From contig NC_046617.1 of assembly GCF_900324465.2 (NCBI RefSeq), positions 6,661,223 through 6,725,222 on the forward strand: 64,000 bases of DNA. The letters are read 5' to 3'. Positions 11,105-23,947 of the stretch are shown here, piece by piece. This DNA is from Anabas testudineus. Taxonomy: Eukaryota > Chordata > Actinopteri > Anabantiformes > Anabantidae. Made by a program: the position numbers and the translations under genes. A model generated the notes under the pieces. It was not told the DNA's origin and did no database searches. It saw only the letters and a program-made list of their open reading frames with translations. Each line of letters starts with the position of its first letter. The stretch's first letter is position 1.

Positions 11105-14100
11105 TCACTGAAATTCATTCATGTTTTTATCATTTGTTTTGCGTTTTATGGTTTGTTAAAAGAACACTTAAAGAAAAAAAATCTGTACCTTGCAATAACA
11201 TTGATTAAACAGGTCATTATGAAACATATTATGCTGATGTTTTAAATAAATTCTTTGAATCTACAACACTGGTAAATATTAAAAGTTAATAATTTATTAT
11301 TTGTTATCAGAACTTCTAGCTTGTGTACTGTAGATACTATTTCAGGAAAGTGACTTATCCTGTAAAACAAACTTGGACTATAAATTATACAAGATGTTCA
11401 AATCACACTGGTTTTATGGTGGTGGTGTACTAATACTCAACACATCCGTGTGTTGAAACTGACACGTTAGTTCTGTAATTTTTATTTGCCGTACATAATG
11501 ACCGATAAAACCATGTAGTTAGGCTGTGCTAGATCAGAGTACTGAGAAACATCATAATGCAGTGTTTCTTTCACATTTTTATCAGCTAATAATATCTTTT
11601 TTCGGACTTATACATTGCTTGACGTCTTAATGTTTTGAATGTGTGTGAGTTTGTGCTCATTGCCTGTTTTTTGTGTCATTTATCTGTCTGATTAAATATT
11701 GCTAACACTTTCTGCATGTAACTGTGACTTGCAGCACAAAATCATTTTCTTTTCATACAACCTAAGCAAGAGCACTGAAAATGTATCTGCAACTGGTCAC
11801 GATCTTTCGTAAAACAGGACAATGACACTGTGTTGACACCTATTGGTGCTGTTGTGATGCAACTCACCGAAATACTAGTTACTGGGAGGACACCCGCTTG
11901 ATGGTCCAGTAGACGACAATCACAGAAATTCATTTTGAAAGATATTCCCTGGTAGGACAGGTGAAGAGATACGATTCAGGAACTTTCTCATAAAAGAAGA
12001 GTTCCCTATCCAGTAGGGTCGGTCAGACTAGAAAATGAACAAAGCTGCCTTTCCAACCAGCTGTGCAGCCAAAAGATCAGCGGTATGACCTCTGTGGCAC
12101 CGGGGTCGGGGTTAGGCTTAATAAAAATCATTGTCCACCATAGCTGCTGCTATAAGAAACTAAAACCTTTCAGATGAAACCTTTTGATGATTTTAATCAA
12201 ATTAAAATGTGTCTGGAAATCTCTTCAATAGACCCTTTTCTCATTTTTGCTTTCTAAAAATATCCACAGCATTCAGTCCTGTCCTGCTGTTCCTACGAAC
12301 AGATCTGGCCATGACAGCTCACTAATGGACTCACCTCTTCTGTTGAACAGGGACCTTTTTCCCCTGCAAAATCTAGGTTATGGTTTATTAAAGGATGCTA
12401 ATAGCAAAAGTATCAGCAACCTTTCAAGGCTGGGTTTTAAAAAACTATCAGAGGGAAGTACAATTACTTCAGTAAATGTACTTACTACTGTATTCACTCC
12501 CCCACTGATGAGTTCCTTTAAATAATCATATCTAAATCAGAGCAAATGGGACGACAGCTCTTCCTCATTCATCGACAACATCACCGCTCATTCATGAGTG
12601 CTAACACAACACACGCTCTGATGCCAGCCATGCTATAGTTAGCTGGCTGTAAATACAATGCTTCTGCTCAGTGTTACTGTGCTGCTGCTGCTGCTTTCCA
12701 CCGGTCTTCAGCCCGCACGCCCACGCACGCCCTTCTGCAGAAACCCACTGAGGAGCATAAAACCATCATTAAAGGCACATTAAAAAGGGATTTGCCCGGC
12801 TGATACTTTATTTGCTGGGCCCCTGGGGCCCTGCAGTTTGATGAGAGTGGAGATTTGTTCAGGGCGAGTACAGCTGGGAAGGGCTGTGCGTTCTGTTTAC
12901 TAGTGTTTGTGCATGTGTGTGCTCGGCTATAAATATTGCCGGTTTGAGCTGCCTGTGTGATCCCCAGTTTCCCGCTGTGATAACCCACCTGTGCTTACTG
13001 TACATGTAAAGGTGATAGTCAGTTGATGGATCTGCTGGTGGCATCGCTATGACTCAGTGTGATTCTCTGCCTACAGGCTCTCACCCACGTACAATATGGA
13101 CAAGACTCAAGTTAACTCTAATAGCCTATTATTCACTTTTTTGGCAGGAGCAGCTATGGAAACCCAGAGCAAACACTATCATGAGCTCAAGAGGATGAAC
13201 ACAACAAGGTCCACACATGAACCTAATAAATGTTAGTGCTTACCCTTTTGGTTTGATTAAATATCTCAGTTAAACAAGATTAGTCCATTAACGCATTTCA
13301 AACGGCCATGCAAATAGAATAGTGCATGATTATTTCTGTACTGTGTACTGTGTAATCAGGATTCATAAAATGACTTAAAAAGCACCATTAGTAATGCTAA
13401 CTGAGTGGGAGTCTTTATTACTTTGTGTATTTCCAGAAGTGCTGGTGTTGATTTAAGTGCAGGAACACTTTCCCAGTGGGACATAAATCTCATCAAAGTC
13501 TCTGCAGCAGAGATTACAGTGTAATACTGTCAGCTTTTACATTTCTTTTCACAAAATTGGGGATAAATTCAAACTATCAGGGGAAACCTAAAACATAATC
13601 CTATTGGAAACAGACTGTGTCGATTTTGTATATTATGCACACTGGATTGTTTTCTGTTGCTGTTTTGTTTCCCAGACTCAGTGTTTTGTGCCACAATGTC
13701 GAATGTGTCATTGAACATATTAAGGTGTGATAGAAGTAAGAAGAAATTAAAGATATATCGCCAGTGAAACCACTGAGTTTTGTCTTGTTTTCCATATTGC
13801 AGGTTAAAACTATCCAACTATTGGGTTAATATTTAGTGAATATATTATTTAATATTGAACTATTTAAACTCTCATCAGCACATGTAAACACAGTACATGT
13901 ATATGATTATGCTACCAGAAGTTAACAGTGGTTTTAGTCTCTGCACACTGATGCAGCTTCCAGTGTAACATCATTAAAAGACATGAGACTGAGGAATCCT
14001 GGTCTTCAATATTTAGCATAGCATATAAACACAGGTCAGTTTATGTGATCCCTAGATTATTTCAAAGGAAACAAAAGAGGTGATATTTTTACAGTATTTT

Positions 14101-14627
14101 TAATTATATAACTGTTACAGACATCTGTGTTATAAATTAAGAAGTAGGAAAGTGTGCTTGTTTGCAGTATTTATGAACTCACTCTGGTTGTGTTTATTTC
14201 TGTGCAACACATTTTTGAGTAGACTAGAATATATTCTGTTCAGTCACCTGAACGCTTCAGATCCAGCACACTATTAAAGATTAATACTTTATATTTGGTT
14301 TGCAAAATCTGAGTCACAACTGTCAATTCCTCCTCTAGGAACGTAAGAATCATACTGATGGAACATTGTGAGTCTTGGCAGAGACAGAAATATTTGTGTT
14401 GCATGAAAATAGTTTATAATATAACTCCTGAGATAATTCTTCTTTGAACTCCGTACAATTTAGATCATGTGGGAACTTTTGAGGATGTAGAAGAAGAAAG
14501 ACATAGATTTAGTCAATTAAGCTGCAGGCTACAACTGACAGGCACTGTATTACTTACTGGAATTTTAAACAGTAACTTCTATAAACTTAAGTAAATACAC
14601 CAGGGCAACATATATATATATATATAT

Positions 14628-14671
<44 letters not shown>

Positions 14672-16850
14672 CTGCAGTCTTGTGTCCTTTCATGGGCACT
14701 GACAGGACATTTACCCATGCTAACAAGAAACAGCTTGAACTCACTTTCAACTGATGAGGACAATTGAATTCATTAAGATGCAGATGAAGGCACTGTGTAC
14801 GAGCAAATTTGCAGTTTAAAAACACATCATGAGTCCCATATAGATTTCTCTTAGGACTTTTCTTAACAGCAAGTTTAAGAAAAGACGTATTTGTGAATGA
14901 GGCCCATTGTTCTCATTGTAGCTGAAATCAATTCTGCTTTATTTTTAGGCTCTGAGTAAGTGGCAGCCTCCTTCATGTTGGTGCATTATGGATACGATCT
15001 AAAATCTTTGCACAGTTCTGTATATCATACATTTTATACAGGATTTAATCTATAGAATGTATGATATACTATACAAAATATATGTGAAAAACCAAAAGCA
15101 TTTGAGGGCTGCAGGAGTAAAGGTGCCCTTATACTTCATCATCAGATCTGCTGTCTGATGGTTTAACAGCTATTGAAACATTGTCTGGTAATGTGTCAGA
15201 AAAACTTTGTTGAATGGAAACATAATGTGACCTTGCAACCCATAAAATCATTTTAAGAAGAACAACAACGGTAACACTGCGAATTCCTTCTACAGTACTG
15301 TATGTTATTTGTTATTTGAAAATAAGTACTAATGTCCCCATGCAATGCTGCCACTTGATTAATCAGAAGATCACCAAGGTTTTTGCAATTAACCTTGAGG
15401 GGAAATTAATGAATTCATTTTCTGAATTGATGAGATCTGATTGATCTGAAGGAAATTTCAAGGTGAACATGACTGGATGAAACATGAAATACAGTCCTAA
15501 TATGGACAAGTATATATAAATTGTACTACCTGTATGCTGTTGCATTGCACTTGTGCAAATTTTAAGTCATTAAGCATTTGGCCTAATCTACGGAAATGAT
15601 CAGTCACATTTGCTCGTTTCGATACATAATGAATATTGTTTGTGTGCATATTGTGTTAACCATCTGTTGTCAGTGCTGCGAAGGACTACAGCGAACATGT
15701 TTGGTATGACTCAGAGCCCCAGCTGCCAGGTGATGATGCAACTTGGAAAACGTGTAAAATTGCAAAATTCACATTCTGGTGTTGTTGCTGTTGCTGTTTG
15801 ATGTCTTGCAGAGATTATAGTGTAGGTGTTGCATACGATTAGGAGTAATGGCTTGTAATGGCTGAAGAGGAACTACCCATTGCATGAAGTGTAAATGAAT
15901 GCAGATGTCAAAAACATCAGATGCATCATTCATCCTCTGACTGATGTGTGAGCAGCATGAACAACCACTGCTGCTGTCGGCGAATCCCATAAGAAATATT
16001 TCCTCTATATGTGACCAGCATCCATCGCACAGACGACCAGCTTTATGTTTATTAATCAGATTTCCTGACCTTTGCAGTGCATGAATAACATCTTAATTGG
16101 ATCCAGGGATTAGTTGAGAAAACACGCCCGAGGCCTCCTGAGTGACAGCAGCACGTTGGCTCACTGAGCTTGAATGAGGTGCTCAGAATTTTTTTTTTTC
16201 TTTCTGAAAATTTACAGTATTTAATACACACATTTTCTGACACTACACTGAGTGTGTGTGTGTGAGCAACGTAAACACTGTCCAATTACAGTACCTGTAT
16301 GAAAAAAGTAAAAATGCACTTATAATGAATGAAGCCTGAAAGAAAAAGAAATGTGGACGATGAATGAATGTAATAATTGTAAGAATATTTTAAGATAGAG
16401 AAAAGAGTTTGTAGAGTAAGGTTTGGAGATCAGTCTGCTGCACTTTTTTATTCCTATTTTGTAAACTCTGTATTCCTGCCCTCTGGTGATTACACTGCGT
16501 AATTACAACTACATGCCATTATAATCAAGCTGGCAAGTCCAACATATAGATATATAAACTTAAAACAAGTTAAAAAGAAATAAGAAAAAAAGAAAAAAGT
16601 AGCTTTTGGACCCATGAATGCAAAAAGTTGCATACAACTGGTTGTGCAGATAAAGTGAAACAGGTCCACCCTCATCCTTATCATCCACACACACAGTAGC
16701 ATACTGTAGTCTACGTCTGGTGAATCCTTTCAAACTAAAACTTTTAAAACTTGGCTTTTATCCAAAAATAAGCACAGTTTTGCTGTTTACTAATAATAAA
16801 AGTTGTTTTACGGTTCTTTTCTTTAGATCTACTTTAATATTAAGCTTTCC
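11105..16850. other. Intergenic between sstr3 and eif3d
   Basis: No supported coding exon on either strand. Open frames here are short, unconserved in appearance, or run over repeats. A compound microsatellite lies at 14611-14669. Undetected small exons of the minus-strand candidate at 10.9 kb cannot be excluded. Confidence 0.55.
14611..14669. repeat. Compound (TA)n(GA)n microsatellite
   Basis: About 20 bp of TA repeat pass directly into about 38 bp of GA repeat. An 86-codon open frame over it on the minus strand is low complexity and is not a gene. Confidence 0.9.
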
Positions 16851-16879
16851 TCGTACATCCAGGATTACGCCAGCTGGTG

Positions 16880-17012
16880 CTGTAATACGGCAGGAACAAC
16901 TTTCCACTTTACGGTACTTCACCACTTCCTTTCGCTCCGGCGCTGTCGGGGATTCGCACCGTTTGAAGACCGGTTGGATTAAAAGGCTCCAAGGAGTGTT
17001 GTATCATTTACG
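16880..17012 (+). promoter_or_regulatory. eif3d: eif3d promoter-proximal region and non-coding exon 1
   Basis: A GC-richer patch contains a pyrimidine run (CTTCCTTTCGCTCC) of the kind seen at translation-gene (TOP-like) start sites. It is followed by a donor ACG|GTAAGA at 17012/17013. The next acceptor, at 17929-17930, lies three bases before the eif3d ATG, so exon 1 would be entirely untranslated. The exact transcription start is not determined. Confidence 0.5.
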
Positions 17013-17933
17013 GTAAGATTGCAGTAAAGGATGTACAGACGTGTGAAAATGTACTGTTTCCAGATGTGTATTAACCTGTATAGATAAGAGAGCTGTGCAA
17101 GCGTCTGTAGTCTGTCACCCTGTTAGCTTAGCCTTGCTAGCGCGGCCACCTGGCCGGATGACTACCATTAGCCTTCGTTAGCAACTATTAGCTCAACTAG
17201 TCAGACCTGCAAGAAAACAGTAATGACGAAGAAAACGGAGTTCTACTTGTTCGAAATAAGGTCCCCAGTGGACCCAACTACGCCAGATTTCCAGCACAGT
17301 TGTGACTCTTTGCATATTAGTAATTTCTGTCATCGTAGGATTAGCTAGTTCAGTGAATCTCACGTTAGCTAATGCTAACGTTAGCCAGCGGTACCAGATG
17401 TCCACCGGCAAAATGACAATACTGTGTTAACGACCTCTGCAAAACCGTAATTTGAATGTCTTAATGTGGATTAATGTTAATTGATTATGATTAATAATTC
17501 GCTGATCAAGTTTAACACGTCTATGTGCAGAAGTATTTGAAATAGAATTGTAATGCTTTTTTCCTTTGTGAACATTTGGCCCATATGTGTACAGCAAAGT
17601 GAAATCCGGCATCTGTCAAATCTACAAATTTCTTCCCATGTCAATAACAGTCCTGTTTTAATAGAAACTGATTAATATTTCTAATAAAGATTGAACATTT
17701 CTGTGTAGATTTACCAGTTTATTGTTGGATGTTGAGGGGTCAATGATGATTAGCCCACTGCGCAAGCTGACCAGTGCCTATTTAATTTAGTGCATGGCTG
17801 GAGAATCCAGAGCTGCTCATTTCCTGAGACCCTGTATATCAGTGAGACATTGGTTTATTTGGATTTGGACAACATGCTTTTATTTTTCTGCTTGGTCACT
17901 GAAATCTTGTATTTTTAATTGTAAACACAGGTC

Positions 17934-20900
17934 ATGGCGAAGTTCCACGCCCCTGTGATCCAGGACAATCCATCTGGATGGGGTCCATGTGCGGTGCCAG
18001 AGAAGTTTAAAGACATGCCCTACCAGCCTTTCAGCAAAGGAGATCGTCTGGGAAAGGTTTGTTTTCTCTCCCAGCTCACTTCTCCAGCTGAGCTAGCACA
18101 GTTTTCTTCACAGTGTCTGTTCTGTCTGTTAGGTTGCTGACTGGACTGGAGCAACTTATCAAGACAAGAGATATACAAGTAAGTGAGACAGCTGTTTTAA
18201 ATGGCCCCATATTTAGACCAAATTTAATATAAGCTTATGTAATTTATTTATAAGGGCAGTGGATATAAATTAATTAATGAGCCCCTGTCAATGTGCTGCC
18301 ATACAGAACCTGTCTAATTCAACTACAGTCCTTTAATTATGTAGATGTATCGAATTGTATTATTTCAAGAGTCAGCATCATTTGTTTATATCCCATAGTT
18401 TTAACAACACTTGCAAATGAAATAATGTTAGTTTATAGCATGAGTCATTGCATTTTAACTAGGGGAGTTATCAGCTGATCAGCTCACATTAGTACTGTTA
18501 CTTGCCTTTATCTGCACTGATATCTTCATTGTGACCACATACAAATAGCGCATATGCACACTAGAGGGACAGAGACAAAGCCTAGAGCCCAAAGAAAAGT
18601 AACTAACAAAACACTGGGTTTTTAACAACTTCTATATATACACATACATACACACACTTATTTGTCACCTAGTTTGGTGTAATACAAAAACAGTAATTAC
18701 TGCATTGTTTTAAGTTGATTTCTTATGCAGTTTTGTATTTATTTCATGTTCAGATAAGTATTCCTCTCAGTTCGGGGGCGGCAGTCAGTATGCCTACTTT
18801 CATGAAGAAGATGAGACAAGCTTCCAGCTGGTGGACACTGCCAAGACACAGAAGACAGCCTACCAGAGGAACCGCATGAGGTTTGCTCAGGTACAACAAG
18901 GTGGCAGAAACACTGAATGTCACTCTTAGCCATCAAATAGGGTGTTTGTAGGCTTTGAAATCAAACCGAAGTTCAATTATTTGGTAAATCCTGCAGACAC
19001 TTTGTCATTTTGATACCATGTTACATATTTTAACTACTATATTTCTGTAACATGTTAATTTTTGTTTCGACAGAGGAACCTGCGCAGGGACAAGGACCGC
19101 AGGAACCTGACCCAGTTCAACATGCAGACGCTCCCAAAGAGTGCTAAGCAGAAGGAGAGGTGAGATTCTGTCAAAGCTCAGTCTCAAGGAAATGTTATGC
19201 TTTAACTCATTTTCTGAGAAGTGTTTGTTCTTCTGAACTTCGCACGTTAGGGGGAAAGATCCCAGCATGTGTTTACATTGAAACATTTTTGGTTGACAAC
19301 TGGTCATGTTGTAAATACTTAACCTAAATGTGTTGCCTTTTCAGGGATCGCATGCGCCTGCAGAAGAAGTTTCAAAAGCAGTTTGGTGTCCGTCAGAAGT
19401 GGGACCAGAAATCCCAGGTATTGGTCGGTTAATTGAATATAACCGTGTATAAACAAGCACAAATCCCAGGATATTATATTATCTATGTCAAATTCATATA
19501 ATGTGCGAGATAATAGTGTTTGTGTTTAACTTTATTGTTGCAAACATGGGTTCATAAACATTTCTTCTCTCTCACTATGTCCATGTTCATCAAGGCTCAG
19601 CTGAAGCCTAGAGATTCCTCTGTAGAGGTGAGGAGCGACTGGGAGGTGAAGGAGGAGATGGACTTCCCCAGACTAATGAAGATGAGATACATGGAGGTGG
19701 CTGACCCTGTGGACATGTAAGTGAAACTGCTCTTTGTCCTTTATCAGTCTGCAAGCTTGTTTCAGGGGGTTATAGAGAAGAGGACAAACTCTTGTTTGCT
19801 GTTCCCTCCAGTGAGTGCTGTGGTGCTTTGGAGTACTACGACAAGGCCTTTGATCGAATCACCACACGCAATGAAAAGCAACTGAAAAGCATCAAGAGGA
19901 TCTTCCACACTGTCACTACTACAGATGACCCTGTTATCCGCAAGGTTCAGAGATTTTTTTTTACATATTAAGCTGCTCAATAAACACAAGATGACCTTTG
20001 CAGTCACAGAATGTTCTAAATCCACAATAATTCCTTCCAGCTGGCCAAGACTCAGGGTAATGTGTTTGCCACTGATGCCATCTTGGCCACCCTGATGTGC
20101 TGCACACGCTCAGTCAACTCCTGGGACATCATTGTGCAGAGAGTGGGAAACAAGCTGTTCTTCGACAAGAGAGACAACTCCGATTTCGGTGAGGTTTTGT
20201 ATTTACAGTCCATTACACTATTGTTAGTATCACCACAAATTCTCAATGAAAAGTCTGTCAAACAGTAGCTAGGCCCAGGATCACAAAAGCATAACATAAA
20301 GGCAACATTTTGACACAGTGAAAGTTTGCTTTTCTATTGTAACAAAGGGAACTATAAATTATGACCTGCCTCTGATATAAGCCAGGCCTGTGTTGTGGTC
20401 TTGTTCTTTCCGACACTGAGATCACACACTGGCCACTACTGGTGAATTTGCAGTATTTATGTAGTTTATTATTTATGCTCTTTTACTTTTATGTCTTATT
20501 TTCACTTTAACATCTGTAATTGTTCTCTCAGATTTGCTCACTGTGAGCGAGACAGCTAATGAGCCACCACAGGATGAGGGCAACTCCTTCAACTCTCCCC
20601 GTAACCTGGCGATGGAGGCCACATACATCAATCACAACTTCAGCCAGCAGTGTTTGCGCATGGTAAGTTCACCTAAATTTAAAACTTTACTTTTTTTTAA
20701 TTGTTCTTGTAATTATTTCTATCTGAAAATGAAATGTTTCCTGCCCTTGGCAAGAGCCCCAGCAACCAGTGGAAGAGTTACTTCTTCTGGCCAAGATAGA
20801 CTTGTTTCTGTACAGATTAAACAAGTTAGAAATGTGTTTAATAATTGAGCTTTGAAGATTGTTGGTAACCCATCTACCAACATTCTTCAAAGCTCAATTA

Positions 20901-23720
20901 TTTATCTTTTATAATTTGTTATCTTTGGATAGTCATATCTTAATATACAAACTAACCAGTGCCTCCAGTTGTGTGTTGGTGTACCAAATCTGACCAAGTG
21001 TCCTAAACCTGCCTGAGTGAGTTGCCTAATGACAGTGTGTCGTTCTTTTCTTTTCTTTTCTTTCAGGGTGGAGAGAGGTACAAGTTTCCTAACTCCAACC
21101 CATTTGTGGAGGAGGATATGGACAAGAGTGAGGTGGCATCTGTAGCCTACAGGTAGACTCTACTTTTATGTGATGGTTTTTTAATCAGTACTTCCCAGCT
21201 GTTCCAGCCCTAGACCAACTGAACACCCCTTTATGAATCAGTCACTTAAGGAGACAATGATTTGATTGTGTCTTAAACTTTAATAACGTGAGTGCTAGGA
21301 CAGCATGGTAAAGAAAACACTACAACTTCTAATAACTAAAAAACTAGTAATCTATCGTGAGACAAAAGCAAATGGTTTTAGAACAGATGTCCTTCCTGAA
21401 CACGTGGTTAAACCCATTTGGTATAAAGAAGGATAGCGAATGTATCATGGTACACAAGTTCCTTGTCAGCATGTCGTTGAATCAGCAGCAGTGGCTCCTG
21501 GCACTCTCACATTTCCTTCAGATAATGTCAATTAGTTTATTTCTATTTGTTTATACTGAACAAGCTTAAATAATTTCAGACTAACTGCAATGTAAAGGTC
21601 TTTCAAGCCAGAATTATTGGAGTAAGAGGGTCATTAGGACATCAGGCAACATTATATAACGAAAGCTGCAGTGGTGAAGCTGATGAAGAGAAGACCTGCC
21701 AGGCTGGGGTCACAGAATTATAGCTTAGTCTCCTAATCATTGATCATTAATTGATTTTGGTCTTCAGAGTAGTGAAATAATGAAAAATAGTATTCAGAGT
21801 CCCTAGAGCCCAAACCTTTCAAATAACAATTTTAGAAACATGCTTCAAAATAAAGTTCTCTGGAAGTTCAGTCAGGTTGATGTGTTGTCTTTGTGTTTAA
21901 GGTATCGCCACTGGAAGCTTGGGGATGACATTGATCTGATTGTCCGCTGTGAGCATGATGGAGTGATGACTGGTGCCAATGGAGAAGTTTCCTTCGTAAA
22001 CATAAAGACGCTCAACGAGTGGGACTCCAGGGTGGGTTTCTTTTTTTTTTCTTTTTTTTTCTCCTAAGCATGGTTTTCTAGTTAACAAAAAGTTTAGTGT
22101 AAATCAAAAGTATGTTATGTGTCCTGTACTGCAAGGATTCATCACGTCAGAAGTCTTAGTTGAAGTTAGATGAGAGTTCTTGACAAGAACACACACAGTA
22201 GCAGTAAATGATAAAGAAGCATCATTTTAAAAGGCATAACTCAAGCAATACGTGCATTTATGAACTCTTTACACTTTAAATTGCCAATTGAGTGGTTACT
22301 ATTATGTTATTAAACTTTTTCTTCTCTGTGTTGTCATCAGTATTGTAATGGTGTAGACTGGCGTCAGAAGCTGGACTCTCAGAGAGGAGCCGTCCTGGCC
22401 ACCGAGCTGAAGAATAACAGCTATAAACTGGCTCGCTGGACCTGCTGCGCCATGCTGGCTGGATCAGAGTATCTCAAACTGGGGTAAGGAACAGACACCA
22501 GTTATTTATAAAATTCTGTATATGACAGTTTATTTGAGTGAACGAGTCAAAACCTGTATTACAACAGCCCTGCAGTAAATCCAACATTCATGACCTCCAC
22601 TGTTCAGACTTTAAAACACTTATTTTTGAGGCTGTAAATTCCGGGTTTTACAGTGTGAGCTAAAAGAAAGGTTAGTTATCTGTAACCATTTATCCTGATT
22701 TTAAAATGACCGGGGTGTTTTGAATTTCTAGCAGTTTCTCCTCTTCCAGTCAGATAGTGAATCCACATCAGCAGTAGGAGAGGAGACAGTGATGAATGAG
22801 TAGTAATAATCATTATGTCCTTTATTCCTAAAAACTTCACCAAGTGGTGAATGTTTTTTTCTTTGTTGTTTTTTCATAAATAAAATAACTATTATAAAAC
22901 ATTGTTATTTGAATATTTTATGTAGATTTTACATTGATTTCAAGAGAGCTATTATTGAGCCTATGTTGGGTCTTGCTGGGAACTAATTTATACTTGATGT
23001 TCAGTTTATTAGTAACAATACTAGGTCCAAAATAACAGATGATTAAAATGTGAATATGTGTGTATATATAGAGAGAGAAAACTAGTTTGTTGAATGGGGA
23101 ATAGCGTACGCTGGCTCATGACCTCTTGTGTTCTTCAGGTACGTGTCACGGTACCATGTAAAGGACTCTGCTCGCCATGTCATCCTGGGCACCCAGCAGT
23201 TCAAACCCAATGAGTTCGCCAGCCAGATCAACCTGAGCATGGAGAACGCCTGGGGAATCCTCCGCTGCGTCATCGATATTTGCCGCAAGCTGGACGAGGG
23301 CAAGTACCTCATCCTCAAGGACCCCAACAAGGTGAGTCGCCAGCTTCTCATTCTTGCTGCAGTGCTTAAAGAAGAACTAAAGGTGATTGATGGAGCTGAT
23401 ATTCTGCTGTTTATTTCAACAGCAAGTGATTCGGGTGTACAGCCTGCCTGATGGGACCTTCAGCTCCGACGAAGAAGAGGAGGAGGAGGAAGATGAGGAG
23501 GACGAGGAGGAAGAAGGTGAGTCAGGTGCTTTAATCTAATGTAAATGCAAAGCATGATGTTTATCAGAAGCCTGGGAAGTAGTTCATGGAGTCTGAGTCA
23601 AACAGCAGCTTTTTTTTTATTTTGGTTAACTTAGAGAAGCTGTTTCTTCATATTAAACCTGTTTTTACTCAACTCTTTTCTATCGTCTCTCCTTCTCCTC
23701 CTTTAGATGAAGAGAACTAA
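17934..23720 (+). CDS. eif3d: Eukaryotic translation initiation factor 3 subunit D
   Basis: The coding sequence joins 15 exons: 17934-18056, 18133-18178, 18754-18890, 19074-19159, 19345-19417, 19595-19716, 19812-19944, 20041-20188, 20532-20662, 21067-21152, 21902-22031, 22341-22483, 23139-23331, 23423-23516 and 23707-23720. All junctions are GT-AG and phases agree. The total is 1659 nt, or 552 aa (human is 548). eIF3d is a peripheral subunit of eIF3 with a cap-binding fold used for selected mRNAs. The N-terminus begins [19 protein letters not shown], followed by a basic segment rich in R and K ([17 protein letters not shown]), the conserved core, and an acidic Glu/Asp C-tail of about 20 residues ending in EEN. 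It is intact and highly conserved. It ends 227 bp from the stop codon of the convergent sulfotransferase copy 1. Confidence 0.97.
20840..20902. repeat. 28-bp near-perfect hairpin in an eif3d intron
   Basis: The arms 20840-20867 and 20875-20902 are reverse complements with a single mismatch, separated by a 7-nt loop (ACCCATC). It lies in the intron between 20662 and 21067. It could be a small fold-back element or a transcribed stem-loop. Stem length is in the range of a microRNA precursor, but the loop is short and no flanking stem is evident. Confidence 0.85.
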
Positions 23721-23797
23721 AGTGTGGAGTTGGCTCCAGTGACCAAACCAGCCTTCACCATACATACAGAAACACAATTTAATTCTCTTAGACTTTC

Positions 23798-23803
23798 AAT
23801 AAA
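23798..23803 (+). terminator. eif3d: eif3d polyadenylation signal
   Basis: AATAAA lies 77 bp after the eif3d stop. It would place the mRNA end near 23815-23830, giving a very short 3'UTR. The same stretch in decayed form recurs between sulfotransferase copies. Confidence 0.8.
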
Positions 23804-23947
23804 GAAATCACATTGGCCAAGAGACTTCACTTTGTTCATTTTTTTCCTGTTCACAAGTCACACAATGGGGTCAGAAAACATTTTGATCAGTTTTTTGATG
23901 CATGCACAGTAGATCAAATTCGACAATTCGAGTTTTGAGAGCTCCGT

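Noticed and set aside
12674-13044. A 104-codon minus-strand frame ending in poly-Ala, and an overlapping frame
   Set aside because: The Ala run comes from a short GCT repeat. There is no domain and no exon signals.
14565-14825. An 86-codon minus-strand frame
   Set aside because: Half of it is the (TA)n(GA)n microsatellite.
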